This document shows, piece after piece, positions 37,495 to 46,461 of a DNA stretch of 54,413 nucleotides (position 1 is its first letter; the number at the start of each line of letters is the position of its first letter). The position numbers and the translations under genes are program-made. The notes under the pieces were generated by a model, which saw nothing but the letters and a program-made list of their open reading frames with translations, was not told the origin of the DNA and did not search any database. Source of the DNA: Oleispira sp963933055 (GTDB lineage Bacteria > Pseudomonadota > Gammaproteobacteria > Pseudomonadales > Oceanobacteraceae); NCBI GenBank assembly GCA_963933055.1, contig CAWVSY010000022.1, positions 1-54,413 of the forward strand, in the 5' to 3' direction.

Positions 37495-37530
37495 GCCGAG
37501 ATTGTTTTTAAATTAAACAACAATCTCGGC
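37495..37530. terminator. Convergent terminator between ychF and pilU
   Basis: A perfect 12-bp inverted repeat, GCCGAGATTGTT (37495-37506) and AACAATCTCGGC (37519-37530), between two converging genes. T runs are weak on both sides. Confidence 0.65.
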
Positions 37531-37543
37531 AAATCCCTATAAA

Positions 37544-38770
37544 CTACTCTTTTCTTCTCGAGGCTCTAAAGCGCTCTAACTCAGCATCTTCCATGGCCTT
37601 CCTCTCTTCTTCTTGTTTTTCTGAATCTGTTTTTTCCAAAGAGAGCCCTTCAAATACCGAATCCGCTTTCCCCTTATGACCGCCTGAAGAAGTATCCTCA
37701 CCCATATTACTACCCTCCGCTAACTTAATACGTAAACGTAAGTTGTTGGCAGAATCCGAATTTTTTAATGCCTCTTCTAAGGATATTTTTCCACTTTGAT
37801 ACAGCTTAAATAAAGCGGCATCAAACGTTTGCATACCTAAAGTCTCAGACTTCGCCATGATCTCTTTAATCGAGTCGATATCACCTTTATAAATTAAATC
37901 CTGAATCGTTTTAGTGCCTAATAACACCTCTACCGCTGCCACACGTTTATTATCCACCGTCGGTACTAAGCGCTGAGAAACAATCGCTTGTACATTTAAA
38001 CCAAGATCTTGAAGTACTTGCGCATGACGTTCTGATGGGAAAAAGTTAATGATACGATCTAATGCCTGGTTGGCATTATTCGCATGCAGTGTCGATATCG
38101 CTAAATGGCCGGTTTCTGCAAATGCCAAGGCATGCTCCATCGTTTCAGCATCGCGAATTTCACCGATTAAAATAACATCTGGCGCTTGGCGCAGAGTATT
38201 TTTCAGTGCCGCTTGAAAAGACTTGGTATCAACACCCACCTCTCGCTGATTTATGATGGATTTTTTGTGGCTATGTACAAACTCAACAGGATCCTCAATG
38301 GTAATAATGTGGCCAGCCGAAGTCGCATTACGATGATCGATCAGTGACGCCAATGAAGTCGATTTACCAGAACCCGTGCCACCAACAAACAATATTAACC
38401 CTCGCTTAGAGGTAATCACCTGTTTCAAAACTTGGGGTAAACCTAAATCGTCAAAGCGCGGAATATCGGTCACGATATTACGAGCAACCACCGAAACTTC
38501 ATTGCGCTGACGGAACATATTCAAACGAAAACGGCCAATCCCAGGCAAACTAATGGCCATATTCAGCTCTAACTCACTCTCAAATTCTTTTTCTTGATCC
38601 GCATCCATCACCTCTTTAATCATCTCGGCGATTTGGCCCGGTTTGAGCGGTTCTTTGCTCAGTGGTTTGAGAGTTCCCTGAAATTTACCACTGGGTGGCG
38701 CACCGGTACTGAGATAAAGGTCTGAGCCATCGTGTTTGGCAAGTACTTCGAGGTATTTTTTAATCTGCAT
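37544..38770 (-). CDS. pilU: PilT/PilU-type retraction ATPase, best fit PilU
   Basis: 408 residues from the ATG at 38770; the TTG two codons earlier is less likely. Walker A is GGTGSGKST (130-138), the Asp-box is THLRQAPDVILIGEIRD-like (LRQAPDVILIGEIRD), and the HALAFAETGHLAISTLHANNA His box follows. Line-by-line resemblance (SDLYLSTGAPPS, REVGVDTKSFQAALKNTL) is to Pseudomonas PilU. It would drive type IV pilus retraction in the cytoplasm. No pilT is beside it here. The last 55 residues form a charged extension rich in Glu, Asp and Lys. Confidence 0.88.
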   Translation of the reverse strand: MQIKKYLEVLAKHDGSDLYLSTGAPPSGKFQGTLKPLSKEPLKPGQIAEMIKEVMDADQEKEFESELELNMAISLPGIGRFRLNMFRQRNEVSVVARNIVTDIPRFDDLGLPQVLKQVITSKRGLILFVGGTGSGKSTSLASLIDHRNATSAGHIITIEDPVEFVHSHKKSIINQREVGVDTKSFQAALKNTLRQAPDVILIGEIRDAETMEHALAFAETGHLAISTLHANNANQALDRIINFFPSERHAQVLQDLGLNVQAIVSQRLVPTVDNKRVAAVEVLLGTKTIQDLIYKGDIDSIKEIMAKSETLGMQTFDAALFKLYQSGKISLEEALKNSDSANNLRLRIKLAEGSNMGEDTSSGGHKGKADSVFEGLSLEKTDSEKQEEERKAMEDAELERFRASRRKE

Positions 38771-38902
38771 AAACAAGGCCCGCGTCTTTTAACCGTAAAT
38801 GCCTAGGCGGCAAAGTATAGAAAAAGCTTAGCAGGCTCTGCTTATTTCGGGGCAGATTGAGGGGGTGGTTTTGTTGAAAAATGCAGCCTAGTACGCACTT
38901 AT

Positions 38903-39667
38903 TTATGCAGGGTTATCAATATCAATAAAATTCACATCCAGCTCAAACTTTTTAGCGAGATGTTGCCCTAAAGCACGAGCGCCATAACGTTCGGTCGCAT
39001 GATGCCCAGCAGCGAAGAAATGAGTACCTGTTTCAACCGCAAGATGTTGATTCTGTTCAGAAACCTCTCCCGTTAAGTACACATCAACTCCGGCATCAAT
39101 GGCATATTGCATATAACCCTGAGCGCCACCAGTGCACCACGCGATGGTTTCAATAACATCGCTACTGTCTGGTCCTAAATGCAAGGGTTCGCGCTTTAAG
39201 CACTCACCTAGCCAAGCTGAAAAGGCATCCGCAGACATTGGCCGAGGTAAACGACCGATTAAACCCGGCACAGAAGGATCATTAGGATCAAGAGTCGTTT
39301 CAACCGTCAAATCCAATACCTTGGCTAACTGAACATTATTGCCAAGCTCACTGTGATTATCGAGAGGCAAATGATAAGCAATTAAGTTAATATTATTGGC
39401 CAATAACGCCTGTATGCGCTTTTTCTTAATGCCGGTAATGCACTCATTTTCACCGCGCCAAAAATAACCGTGGTGAACTAAAATAGCATCCGCTTTTTGC
39501 TCAATAGCGGCATCAATCAAATCTTGGCTAGCCGTTACCCCCGTGATGATTTTGCTAATGGTGCCAGTGCCTTCTACTTGCAATCCATTCGGACAATAAT
39601 CTTTAAACTTTGCAGGCTGTAATAACGCAGTAAGATACTGCATTAAATCTTCTCGTTTTATACTCAT
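38903..39667 (-). CDS. Nif3-like dinuclear metal centre protein
   Basis: 254 residues from the ATG at 39667 with AGGATTG ahead of it; the TTG at 39673 lies too close to that site. Metal-binding motifs ILVHHGYFW, IAYHLPLDNHSELG and AAGHHATERYG are in family order. Nif3/YbgI proteins bind two metal ions; a GTP cyclohydrolase-like role has been proposed but is not settled. The gene is divergent from the AlgW/DegS gene with 132 bases between starts. Confidence 0.92.
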   Translation of the reverse strand: MSIKREDLMQYLTALLQPAKFKDYCPNGLQVEGTGTISKIITGVTASQDLIDAAIEQKADAILVHHGYFWRGENECITGIKKKRIQALLANNINLIAYHLPLDNHSELGNNVQLAKVLDLTVETTLDPNDPSVPGLIGRLPRPMSADAFSAWLGECLKREPLHLGPDSSDVIETIAWCTGGAQGYMQYAIDAGVDVYLTGEVSEQNQHLAVETGTHFFAAGHHATERYGARALGQHLAKKFELDVNFIDIDNPA

Positions 39668-39799
39668 AATCAATCCTAACTCTGCATTACAGCCTTAAAT
39701 AAAGTAAACTCATTTTATGGCACGATGAATCTGACAGCAATAAAGTCAGAAATAATACATTCAATATCCACACAACTAATAACAGCGTGATCAATAACA

Positions 39800-40996
39800 A
39801 TGTACAACGATACTAAGCGACAATCACACGATTGGCTAACCCTGTATTTAATTCCTACCTTACTTGGGTTAATTATTGCGCTATTGGTTATATTAATTAA
39901 GCCTCAATGGTTTCCCTCCATTACTGCGCATCATCAAAATACAGCTTCACAAAACGAAGCGATTAGCCCCACAGCGGCTACACCACAAACGCCACCAGCA
40001 TTGAGCAGTCCAGTAAGCTACTCAACCGCCGTAGAGCGTGCTGCTCCAGCGGTTGTAAACATTTTCACCCAGCGCATTATTCAAGAAAAAAGACATCCAT
40101 TGTTAGATGCTCCATTTTTGAAACGATTTTTCAGCAACCAAGATGAACCATCAGAAAGAATGCAATCAAGCTTAGGATCTGGCGTAATCATGAACGATGC
40201 GGGGTATATTTTGACCAATCATCACGTCATCGCGAAAGCCGATGAAATTCGTGTTGCACTCAACGACGGCAGAGAAGTCGAAGCAAAACTGATTGGCAGT
40301 GATGCCGAAGTGGATCTTGCGGTACTGAAAATCAACCTGCCAAATTTATCTTATATTCAAATTGCAGAATCGGGCCCTGTCAATATTGGAGATGTCGTAC
40401 TCGCCATCGGCAACCCTTTTGGCGTAGGACAAACCGTAACCATGGGCATCGTCAGCGCTTTAGGGCGCAACCAACTGGGGTTAAATACCTACGAAGACTA
40501 TATTCAAACCGATGCCGCCATTAACCCAGGTAATTCCGGCGGAGCACTGATTAATGCACACGGCTATTTAGTTGGAATCAACGCGGCCATTTATTCACAA
40601 TCGGGGGGATCACAAGGCATCGGCTTTGCCATACCCGCAAACAGCGCCGCGCAAGTGCTTGCCGACATCACTCAATTTGGAAAAACAATTCGTGGCTGGA
40701 TGGGCATAGAAGTACAGGAAGCGACACCCGCGCTACTGGCCAATTTAGGACTGCCGAATGCGCTTGAGGGGTTATTAGTTACAGGCTTGTCTCTTAACGG
40801 CCCTGCACAGCAATCTGGACTAATGATAGGTGACATTATTACTACATTGAATGACAAAGAAAGCATCAGTGCTAAGTCTGCCATGAACCAAATAGCCGCA
40901 TTACGCCCTGGTGAAAATATAATCATTGAATTTATACGCTCGGGCCGTAAACAAAGCACCGTTGCTATCGCAGGCAAAAGGCAGAGCCCGCAATAA
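39800..40996 (+). CDS. algW: HtrA-family serine protease, AlgW/DegS type
   Basis: 398 residues. An N-terminal membrane anchor (about 14-34, YLIPTLLGLIIALLVILI), a linker, the protease domain with His142 (TNHHVI), Asp172 (VDLAVLKI) and Ser246 (NPGNSGGAL), and one PDZ domain (about 290-390). One PDZ plus an anchor marks the AlgW/DegS branch, which senses misfolded outer-membrane proteins and cleaves the anti-sigma factor RseA/MucA. The sigma-E locus is not in this window. Confidence 0.92.
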   Translation: MYNDTKRQSHDWLTLYLIPTLLGLIIALLVILIKPQWFPSITAHHQNTASQNEAISPTAATPQTPPALSSPVSYSTAVERAAPAVVNIFTQRIIQEKRHPLLDAPFLKRFFSNQDEPSERMQSSLGSGVIMNDAGYILTNHHVIAKADEIRVALNDGREVEAKLIGSDAEVDLAVLKINLPNLSYIQIAESGPVNIGDVVLAIGNPFGVGQTVTMGIVSALGRNQLGLNTYEDYIQTDAAINPGNSGGALINAHGYLVGINAAIYSQSGGSQGIGFAIPANSAAQVLADITQFGKTIRGWMGIEVQEATPALLANLGLPNALEGLLVTGLSLNGPAQQSGLMIGDIITTLNDKESISAKSAMNQIAALRPGENIIIEFIRSGRKQSTVAIAGKRQSPQ

Positions 40997-41093
40997 TAAA
41001 AAATAGTCAGAAATTACAAAACGGAACTGGTCTTTTTCGCGTGGTCGATTAGAATGCTCAACCTTTTTTCACCTCCAAGATTTGAGAAGTATT

Positions 41094-41657
41094 TTGATCG
41101 TTTTTACTATTACCAATGACGTTACCGATGAAGTTTATGTTGGCACCACCAAAGACAGTGTGGATGAGCGCTGGAAGCAATACCAAGAAGCGGCAAAACT
41201 AGACCATACTGCAGCCCGCCTGTTTAAAGACATTCGCGACTTTGGAGCAGAAAAATTTACCATTTCTGAGTTTGCAGTTGCCTACGACAGAGAAGATTTA
41301 AAAGACATGTTCGAAGAGGCGATGGATGAGTTCAACGGCATCAGCCTCGTTGGCGTTAAAACAACCAAGCCTAAACCGATAAAAGTGGCCGCACCTAAAA
41401 AAGCAGCGCCCAAGAAAACCACCGCCTCTAAAGCACGCAACGCTCACGGCCCAGTTACCACCATACTATCCAAACCAAAAATTTCTTCTGGCCGCACCAA
41501 CTCCGCCGCAAAAGAACGGGCGATTAAAGAAGCCATCGCAGAAGAAAAAGCAGAACGCGAATCTCAGAAGTTAGCAAAAGCGGCCGCTGAAGCACAAGAA
41601 ATGCGCGACATCATGGCACGCTTAGATAACCGTGGTTCAACGCTTAAAAAGCGCTAA
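41094..41657 (+). CDS. GIY-YIG-like protein with histone-like tail
   Basis: 187 residues from the TTG at 41094, with GAGAAG upstream; a TTG at 41082 is an alternative and no ATG fits. Residues about 1-85 resemble a GIY-YIG domain: VFTITNDVTDEVYVGTT, Arg in DERWKQYQ, IRDFGAEKFTI, and Glu in MFEEAMDEF. The GIY motif itself is replaced and the YVG is kept, so catalysis is uncertain. The tail is Ala/Lys/Pro-rich (KVAAPKKAAPKKTTA), like histone H1 or AlgP, and probably binds DNA. A shared terminator follows. Confidence 0.75.
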   Translation: MIVFTITNDVTDEVYVGTTKDSVDERWKQYQEAAKLDHTAARLFKDIRDFGAEKFTISEFAVAYDREDLKDMFEEAMDEFNGISLVGVKTTKPKPIKVAAPKKAAPKKTTASKARNAHGPVTTILSKPKISSGRTNSAAKERAIKEAIAEEKAERESQKLAKAAAEAQEMRDIMARLDNRGSTLKKR

Positions 41658-41691
41658 TTTTTTAATTCTTAACATCCTAAAAAACTGACAC

Positions 41692-41728
41692 AAAAAAGCC
41701 GAGATTCTGAAAAGAACCTCGGCTTTTT
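41692..41728. terminator. Bidirectional terminator between GIY-YIG-like gene and peroxiredoxin
   Basis: GCCGAGATTC (41698-41707), loop TGAAAA, GAACCTCGGC (41714-41723), one mismatch, with six A before and five T after, so it can end transcription both ways. Confidence 0.88.
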
Positions 41729-41752
41729 ATTTTGACTTAATTAAAGAATTAA

Positions 41753-42451
41753 TTAGCTCAAAATTTCTTCAATAGTGATGTAGTCACCTACTCGGCCCGT
41801 CATTTTCTCTGCATCAGTATTCACAGGAAGTGTCTTCTTACCTGGTCTCCAACCTGCAGGGCAAACTTCACCTGTTTCAGTAGCATACTGCCATGCTTCA
41901 ATTTGACGTAAAAACTCGTTCACGTTACGACCTACTGAATCAGCCTGCACTTCCTGAGCAACACAAATACCGCTTGGGTTGAAAAGGAAACGACCGCGTA
42001 ATGCTACGCCTTCTTCTTCAATCAACACACCGAAGTCACGGCTGACTTGCTGAGTTGTATCTGCACCCATCGTTAGCTTCAAACCCGCCAAAACAGGCTC
42101 AGTTTCAACAAAACGTTTGTGCGAGAACTTCGAATCAACTGAAATAGGTAGGATCTCTACACCCATCGCCTGAAACTCATCGTACTTTGCATTCATTGCC
42201 GCAATTTCTGTTGGGCAAACGAAAGTGAAATCAGCAGGGTAGAAACAAATAGCAACCCACTTACCTTCGTAGTCTTTACTGGAAACCGTTGTGTAGTGAC
42301 CTGTTTTAGAGTCAAACGCATCCATCTCAAATTCTGGCATTTCGCGGCGAACCATTGTTGAGCTCATAGTCTTTTTCTCCTCAGAAACATTAGTATTAGC
42401 TTGTTCAGATTGCTTAGGTTTAATGGGTTTAAGCGGTGTATCGCAACTCAT
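41753..42451 (-). CDS. Typical 2-Cys peroxiredoxin (AhpC/Prx1 type)
   Basis: 232 residues from the ATG at 42451. Peroxidatic Cys79 (FVCPTE) and resolving Cys197 (EVCPAGW) are both present, along with Thr in PADFTFVCP and GRFLFNPSG. It reduces peroxides, using AhpF or thioredoxin as reductant. A second, internal ATG at 42367 has GAGGAG nine bases upstream and would give the usual 204-residue protein (MSSTMVRREMPEF), so the 28-residue N-terminal extension may not be made or two forms may exist. An OxyR-type site lies 103-140 bases upstream. Confidence 0.95.
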   Translation of the reverse strand: MSCDTPLKPIKPKQSEQANTNVSEEKKTMSSTMVRREMPEFEMDAFDSKTGHYTTVSSKDYEGKWVAICFYPADFTFVCPTEIAAMNAKYDEFQAMGVEILPISVDSKFSHKRFVETEPVLAGLKLTMGADTTQQVSRDFGVLIEEEGVALRGRFLFNPSGICVAQEVQADSVGRNVNEFLRQIEAWQYATETGEVCPAGWRPGKKTLPVNTDAEKMTGRVGDYITIEEILS

Positions 42452-42553
42452 AACCTTTTCCCTCTCTTGTCATAAATTCGTGTATTAGATAAGCCTCTCG
42501 GCCTGCTTAATCACCTGATAAAATAACTATATTCCAATATAGAAATAAAACAA

Positions 42554-42590
42554 GAAACGAATAACTATCGCAGTGATAGAAAAAAGCTAT
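42554..42590. promoter_or_regulatory. OxyR-type operator
   Basis: Tetramers spaced exactly seven bases apart: GAAA (42554-42557), CTAT (42565-42568), ATAG (42576-42579), CTAT (42587-42590). The last three match the OxyR consensus ATAG-N7-CTAT-N7-ATAG-N7-CTAT perfectly; the first is degenerate. It lies between the peroxiredoxin and the DJ-1/PfpI gene. Confidence 0.6.
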
Positions 42591-42720
42591 AGGTTTAGTT
42601 TAAGTTCATTAATCGCCAAAAATTCACATGTAGTATTTCGGTATTACCCGCACATCAAACCATCATGGTTCAATGAATCATCAAAACACACAAACTTCAT
42701 ATTGATATAGGGTTTTAAAA

Positions 42721-43278
42721 ATGGCTAAAGTACTGATGATTACTGGTGATTTCGTAGAAGACTATGAAAACATGGTTCCTTTCCAAGCATTATTAGCAAT
42801 GGGTCACGACATTGATGCCGTTTGCCCTGACAAAAATGCGGGTGATACCATCGCAACGTCTATTCATGATTTTGAAGGCGACCAAACCTATACTGAAAAA
42901 CGCGGCCATAATTTCGTTCTTAATGCGTCTTTTTCCGACATCAATCTCGAAGAATACGATGGTTTATACCTACCAGGTGGGCGTGCTCCTGAGTATTTGC
43001 GCTTAAATGCCAAAGTGATTGAAATTATTCAGCACTTCGCGGCCGCTGATAAACCCATTGCATCAATCTGCCACGGGCCACAAATGCTCACCGCAGCGGG
43101 TATCATTGAAGGTAAAAAAGTATCAGCTTACCCAGCTTGTCAGCCAGAAATAAAAATGGCGGGGGCAGAATATATCGAACTCGCAATGGATGACGCAATA
43201 ACAGATGGTAAACTAGTCACAGCCCCTGCTTGGCCAGCTCACCCAGCGATGCTAAAGCAGTTTGTGGCATTGTTATAA
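42721..43278 (+). CDS. DJ-1/PfpI family protein
   Basis: 185 residues. Nucleophile Cys117 in ASICHGPQ with Glu13 in GDFVEDYE and the His next to the Cys, as in the DJ-1/PfpI amidotransferase-like superfamily; GLYLPGGRAPEYLR is the oxyanion-side motif. Members act as glyoxalase/deglycase, chaperone or protease; the exact activity cannot be chosen here. It is divergent from the peroxiredoxin, fitting a peroxide or carbonyl stress role. The RHH gene starts 29 bases later. Confidence 0.88.
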   Translation: MAKVLMITGDFVEDYENMVPFQALLAMGHDIDAVCPDKNAGDTIATSIHDFEGDQTYTEKRGHNFVLNASFSDINLEEYDGLYLPGGRAPEYLRLNAKVIEIIQHFAAADKPIASICHGPQMLTAAGIIEGKKVSAYPACQPEIKMAGAEYIELAMDDAITDGKLVTAPAWPAHPAMLKQFVALL

Positions 43279-43307
43279 ATCTGAATTAGAGCATCGAGAG
43301 ACTACTT

Positions 43308-43706
43308 ATGTGTCAGCTTTTTATTAGCGCCGATAGCCATTTATGGACCTATCGCACCAAATCTCTTCGTATTGATGGGGTTGTGACGTCTATTCGCCTC
43401 GAAGAATTTTTCTGGGATACCCTAGAGGAATTATCATTTCGAGATCAAATGACCGTCAACCAAATGATAACAAAGCTATACCTAGAGTCTCTCGATGCCG
43501 ACCATGACATTAGTAACTTCACCTCTTTTTTAAGAGTCTGCTGCTCACGCTACTTATCATTAATTGCAGATGGAAGCCTAACGAGAGAAGACAATCTTTC
43601 ATTAGGTGACGTTAATGCTCAAAGAATCATTGAGCAAGAACAACAGCGAAGCCAACAGCGCAAAGTGCTGTTTAGTTCAAACAGCTATAAATCGTCGCTG
43701 AACTAA
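43308..43706 (+). CDS. Ribbon-helix-helix domain protein
   Basis: 132 residues. The segment from about 18 to 70 (LRIDGVVTSIRLEEFFWDTL, then MTVNQMITKLY) fits the RHH_4 type DNA-binding fold, a beta strand and two helices. A Gln-rich tail follows. It may act as a regulator; target unknown. It lies close behind the DJ-1/PfpI gene, so co-transcription is likely. Confidence 0.8.
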   Translation: MCQLFISADSHLWTYRTKSLRIDGVVTSIRLEEFFWDTLEELSFRDQMTVNQMITKLYLESLDADHDISNFTSFLRVCCSRYLSLIADGSLTREDNLSLGDVNAQRIIEQEQQRSQQRKVLFSSNSYKSSLN

Positions 43707-43708
43707 AT

Positions 43709-45163
43709 TTAATTCGCGATAACCTTAAGAGATCGCTCAAAATAATCCGAATCTCCTGATTGATCTTTTACCGTTAAGCGCACGGTATAAGTGCCTGCTT
43801 GTGGATAGACATGCGACGGCGATGCCATGTTCGACTCAGTATCATCTCCAAAATCCCAGTGCCAGTCACTCACTTGGTTAGTACTTTCGCTATTATCGAC
43901 AAACTGAAAGCTAAGGCCATTAGCTTCAATACTATCACCTGCATTAACATTAGGTTTAATGTAAAAATGACTCAAAACTCCGTCATCGAATAATTTAATT
44001 TTTACCGTTTTAAATGCACTTGTAACAACCTCTTTAGATAATCCTTTTTCCACTGCCGCAAGCTGAATACACTCTGCGGCTTGGGTTAAATCAGTCATCG
44101 CGGTCCAACAGTCTTTTGCCGCACTTAAATACACATCGTAAGCCGTTTCAATGCCCCACTCGTTCGTTAATACATAAAAAGGATAGGTCATCATGCCAAT
44201 ACGTAAATAATAATTACTCCCCGCATCGTCGTAATCCAATAAACTCGCGATGGCGCTGCTTTCTGTTTTTATTTTATTTAAGTGACGAGAATAACCATAA
44301 GTTTTCTCACTATGAATCCAGTTATCGGTATGACCGGTAAATTCATACTTAGCCATCAAGCCTGAAATATCACCAAATGCCTCATGCAATGTTCTAGCAT
44401 CGGTGCTGATTTCTCGCTCAAACGAATTTAACGCCGAAATTCTATTTAAGACACCGTGCCCTACTTCATGAGCGACTGAATCCAGTGATAGCATTGAATA
44501 ATAAAAAGGCACAGCATCTGAGAAATTAGCATAAGCGCCGTCCCAATACGCATAATCTTTAGAACGACCTGCATAATGCACGCGTAAACGAATCTTCTGA
44601 CCAAGTGCTGGCTCGCCTAAATATTTATAGAACATATCGTGAGTCAGATTGCCATAAAACATCGCGTCGTTAATATTTGAATAAGTCCAAACATATTCGC
44701 CATCCATCACTTTACGATAATCACTATAGGGCTGCTCATCACACGAAAATGAATAAGGAGGAAACGCTATCTCATCAGGCTGATTCGAGGGCCTTGGGAA
44801 TTGCAGAGCATGCCAAGCCTCGTCACGCTCATTTTGCATATCCGTTACACTGACGAGTCCATTGTCGAAAGTACATAAACCTTCTATCCGCTTAATCGAA
44901 ATAAAAGGACGATCAATACCGTCATAATTCCATTGCTCTTCTTCATCACCACCGGGGCCAGATAGCCAAGCATTACCGGTAAATAATGTGTTTTCATCAG
45001 GAGTCTCATCAGGAATGTCAATTGGAATGTCTTTTGGGACATCCTTCCCAACAACGCCTTTAGAGTTTGAACCACCGCCACAGCCTGATACGCCAAGCAA
45101 CACAAAGACTAACAAGAGTAATGGTTGTGATATTAGTTTTTTTTCTTTCAATACTTTCATCAT
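43709..45163 (-). CDS. M4-type (thermolysin-like) metalloprotease lipoprotein with PKD domain
   Basis: 484 residues from the ATG at 45163 (AAGGAA six bases before); a longer in-frame start is not preceded by a ribosome site. Signal peptide with lipobox VSGC (Cys28). Zinc ligands His232, His236 in AHEVGHG and Glu261 in LHEAFGD match the M4 pattern. A PKD domain (about 410-484) ends the chain, with WHWDFGDDTESNMASPSHVY. It is probably secreted or surface-bound and degrades protein; the PKD could bind substrate. It is the last gene of a three-gene minus-strand run with the small membrane protein and the hydrolase. Confidence 0.85.
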   Translation of the reverse strand: MMKVLKEKKLISQPLLLLVFVLLGVSGCGGGSNSKGVVGKDVPKDIPIDIPDETPDENTLFTGNAWLSGPGGDEEEQWNYDGIDRPFISIKRIEGLCTFDNGLVSVTDMQNERDEAWHALQFPRPSNQPDEIAFPPYSFSCDEQPYSDYRKVMDGEYVWTYSNINDAMFYGNLTHDMFYKYLGEPALGQKIRLRVHYAGRSKDYAYWDGAYANFSDAVPFYYSMLSLDSVAHEVGHGVLNRISALNSFEREISTDARTLHEAFGDISGLMAKYEFTGHTDNWIHSEKTYGYSRHLNKIKTESSAIASLLDYDDAGSNYYLRIGMMTYPFYVLTNEWGIETAYDVYLSAAKDCWTAMTDLTQAAECIQLAAVEKGLSKEVVTSAFKTVKIKLFDDGVLSHFYIKPNVNAGDSIEANGLSFQFVDNSESTNQVSDWHWDFGDDTESNMASPSHVYPQAGTYTVRLTVKDQSGDSDYFERSLKVIAN

Positions 45164-45182
45164 GTTAATTCCTTTTAACCAC

Positions 45183-45407
45183 TTATTTTCTTTTTGCCAC
45201 AAATCCCAAAACACCTGAAACTAGTATCATAAAACTGAACCAAGTAATTCCAAAATAAAACCTCACAGGATGAGACTGAGCAGAAACAAATCGCTCATGC
45301 CCCATGGAGTAATAGGAATACTCACCAATAAATATCATCTGAAATAGCATGATCGAAAAAGCCATAAAGAATAACCTAGAAATCCACTGCATTTTCGTAT
45401 CAATCAC
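45183..45407 (-). CDS. Small two-span membrane protein
   Basis: 74 residues from a GTG at 45407 (or 69 from an ATG at 45392). Two hydrophobic spans, LFFMAFSIMLFQMIFI and YFGITWFSFMILVSGVLGF, separated by a short polar loop. It sits 7 bases after the hydrolase stop and 19 before the protease start, all on one strand. No ribosome site is clear. Unknown function; the tight fit between operon genes is the main support. Confidence 0.5.
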   Translation of the reverse strand: MIDTKMQWISRLFFMAFSIMLFQMIFIGEYSYYSMGHERFVSAQSHPVRFYFGITWFSFMILVSGVLGFVAKRK

Positions 45408-45414
45408 GGGAATT

Positions 45415-46362
45415 TTAATAGGCAGGCTCCACCGCTGTAATAAACGAAAGAAAATGATTTAAAGAAACCTCTGGAACCTCTTCCATGGGTAAATGCCCGA
45501 CATTCGAATAAGTATAAATCTGAGAATTTTTAATATCATGTTTAAAACGGTGCGCATTACGTACCGGAAAATAAATATCATTATCCCCCCAAAGCACTAA
45601 CGTCGGCACACTAATTTCAGCAATTAGATAGCTGTCTTTATCTAAACGCGCCTTTACTCGCTTCAAAAACGCATCAGAATTACCAGGGTATTGTGACAAT
45701 TCAAAATATCGATCAACTAATTCATCATCAATTAATGCCTTCGAAAAATACACATCCTCTAAACCATATTGATACATAACCTTAGATGAAAAATGTGTAA
45801 CTAATTTATCGACAACAGGCCACTGCCCCATTTCAATCCCAGGCGGCCAAGAATCTTGGGGATAGCCTAATGCATTGATAAGCGTTAGCGATGAGACTTG
45901 ATTAGGAAAATCCAATGCGTACTGCCAAGCAATACGCCCACCTAAAGAACTGCCTACAATATGGGCATTCTGAATATTTAAGTGCTGCAAGAGCCTTGAA
46001 ATAAACACCACATCATCCTTCACCTCATAACGATCCTTCTTATCAGGCCCCGTAAGCCCAGACCCAGCTAGATCCATACGCACAATACGATATTGTTTTA
46101 CTAACCCAGCGGTCCACTTGTCCCAAGTTTGCAAAGATGAAGAAGTCCCATGAATCAAAACGATAACGTCTCGCTGATCACACTCATTCTCATCATTGTT
46201 TTCGCACTCATCACGGTAATGAATACGGTTACCGTCGATGGTTACAAAATTTGATGTTTTATCGCTATACTTAGCTTCAAGCCAAGCAGCGCTATACTCT
46301 TCACCACATGCGCTCAGCAGAGTCGCGATGATAAGGATGAATGCTGTTTTTAAAATATTCAC
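45415..46362 (-). CDS. Alpha/beta-hydrolase lipoprotein
   Basis: 315 residues from the GTG at 46362, with AAGGAAAG ahead of it; this start opens directly into a lipoprotein signal (MNILKTAFILIIATLLSACG, Cys19). The longer ORF start adds a non-signal stretch. Nucleophile Ser139 in GSSLGG, oxyanion HGTSSS, Asp in WGDNDIYF and His in NVGHLP complete the triad. It is probably an envelope esterase or lipase. It is divergent from the AraC regulator. Confidence 0.85.
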   Translation of the reverse strand: MNILKTAFILIIATLLSACGEEYSAAWLEAKYSDKTSNFVTIDGNRIHYRDECENNDENECDQRDVIVLIHGTSSSLQTWDKWTAGLVKQYRIVRMDLAGSGLTGPDKKDRYEVKDDVVFISRLLQHLNIQNAHIVGSSLGGRIAWQYALDFPNQVSSLTLINALGYPQDSWPPGIEMGQWPVVDKLVTHFSSKVMYQYGLEDVYFSKALIDDELVDRYFELSQYPGNSDAFLKRVKARLDKDSYLIAEISVPTLVLWGDNDIYFPVRNAHRFKHDIKNSQIYTYSNVGHLPMEEVPEVSLNHFLSFITAVEPAY

Positions 46363-46461
46363 TTTCTTTCCTTCAATAAAAGCCCAAGTGTGTATATTAA
46401 AAAGGCTAAACACTTCTATCCACGTTCAGCCGTAACAATTAACTGTCCATTGGTAACATGC

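Noticed and set aside
45164..45214. Longer start for the M4-type protease
   Set aside because: The extension has no signal peptide character and overlaps the small membrane protein gene; AAGGAA fits the ATG at 45163.
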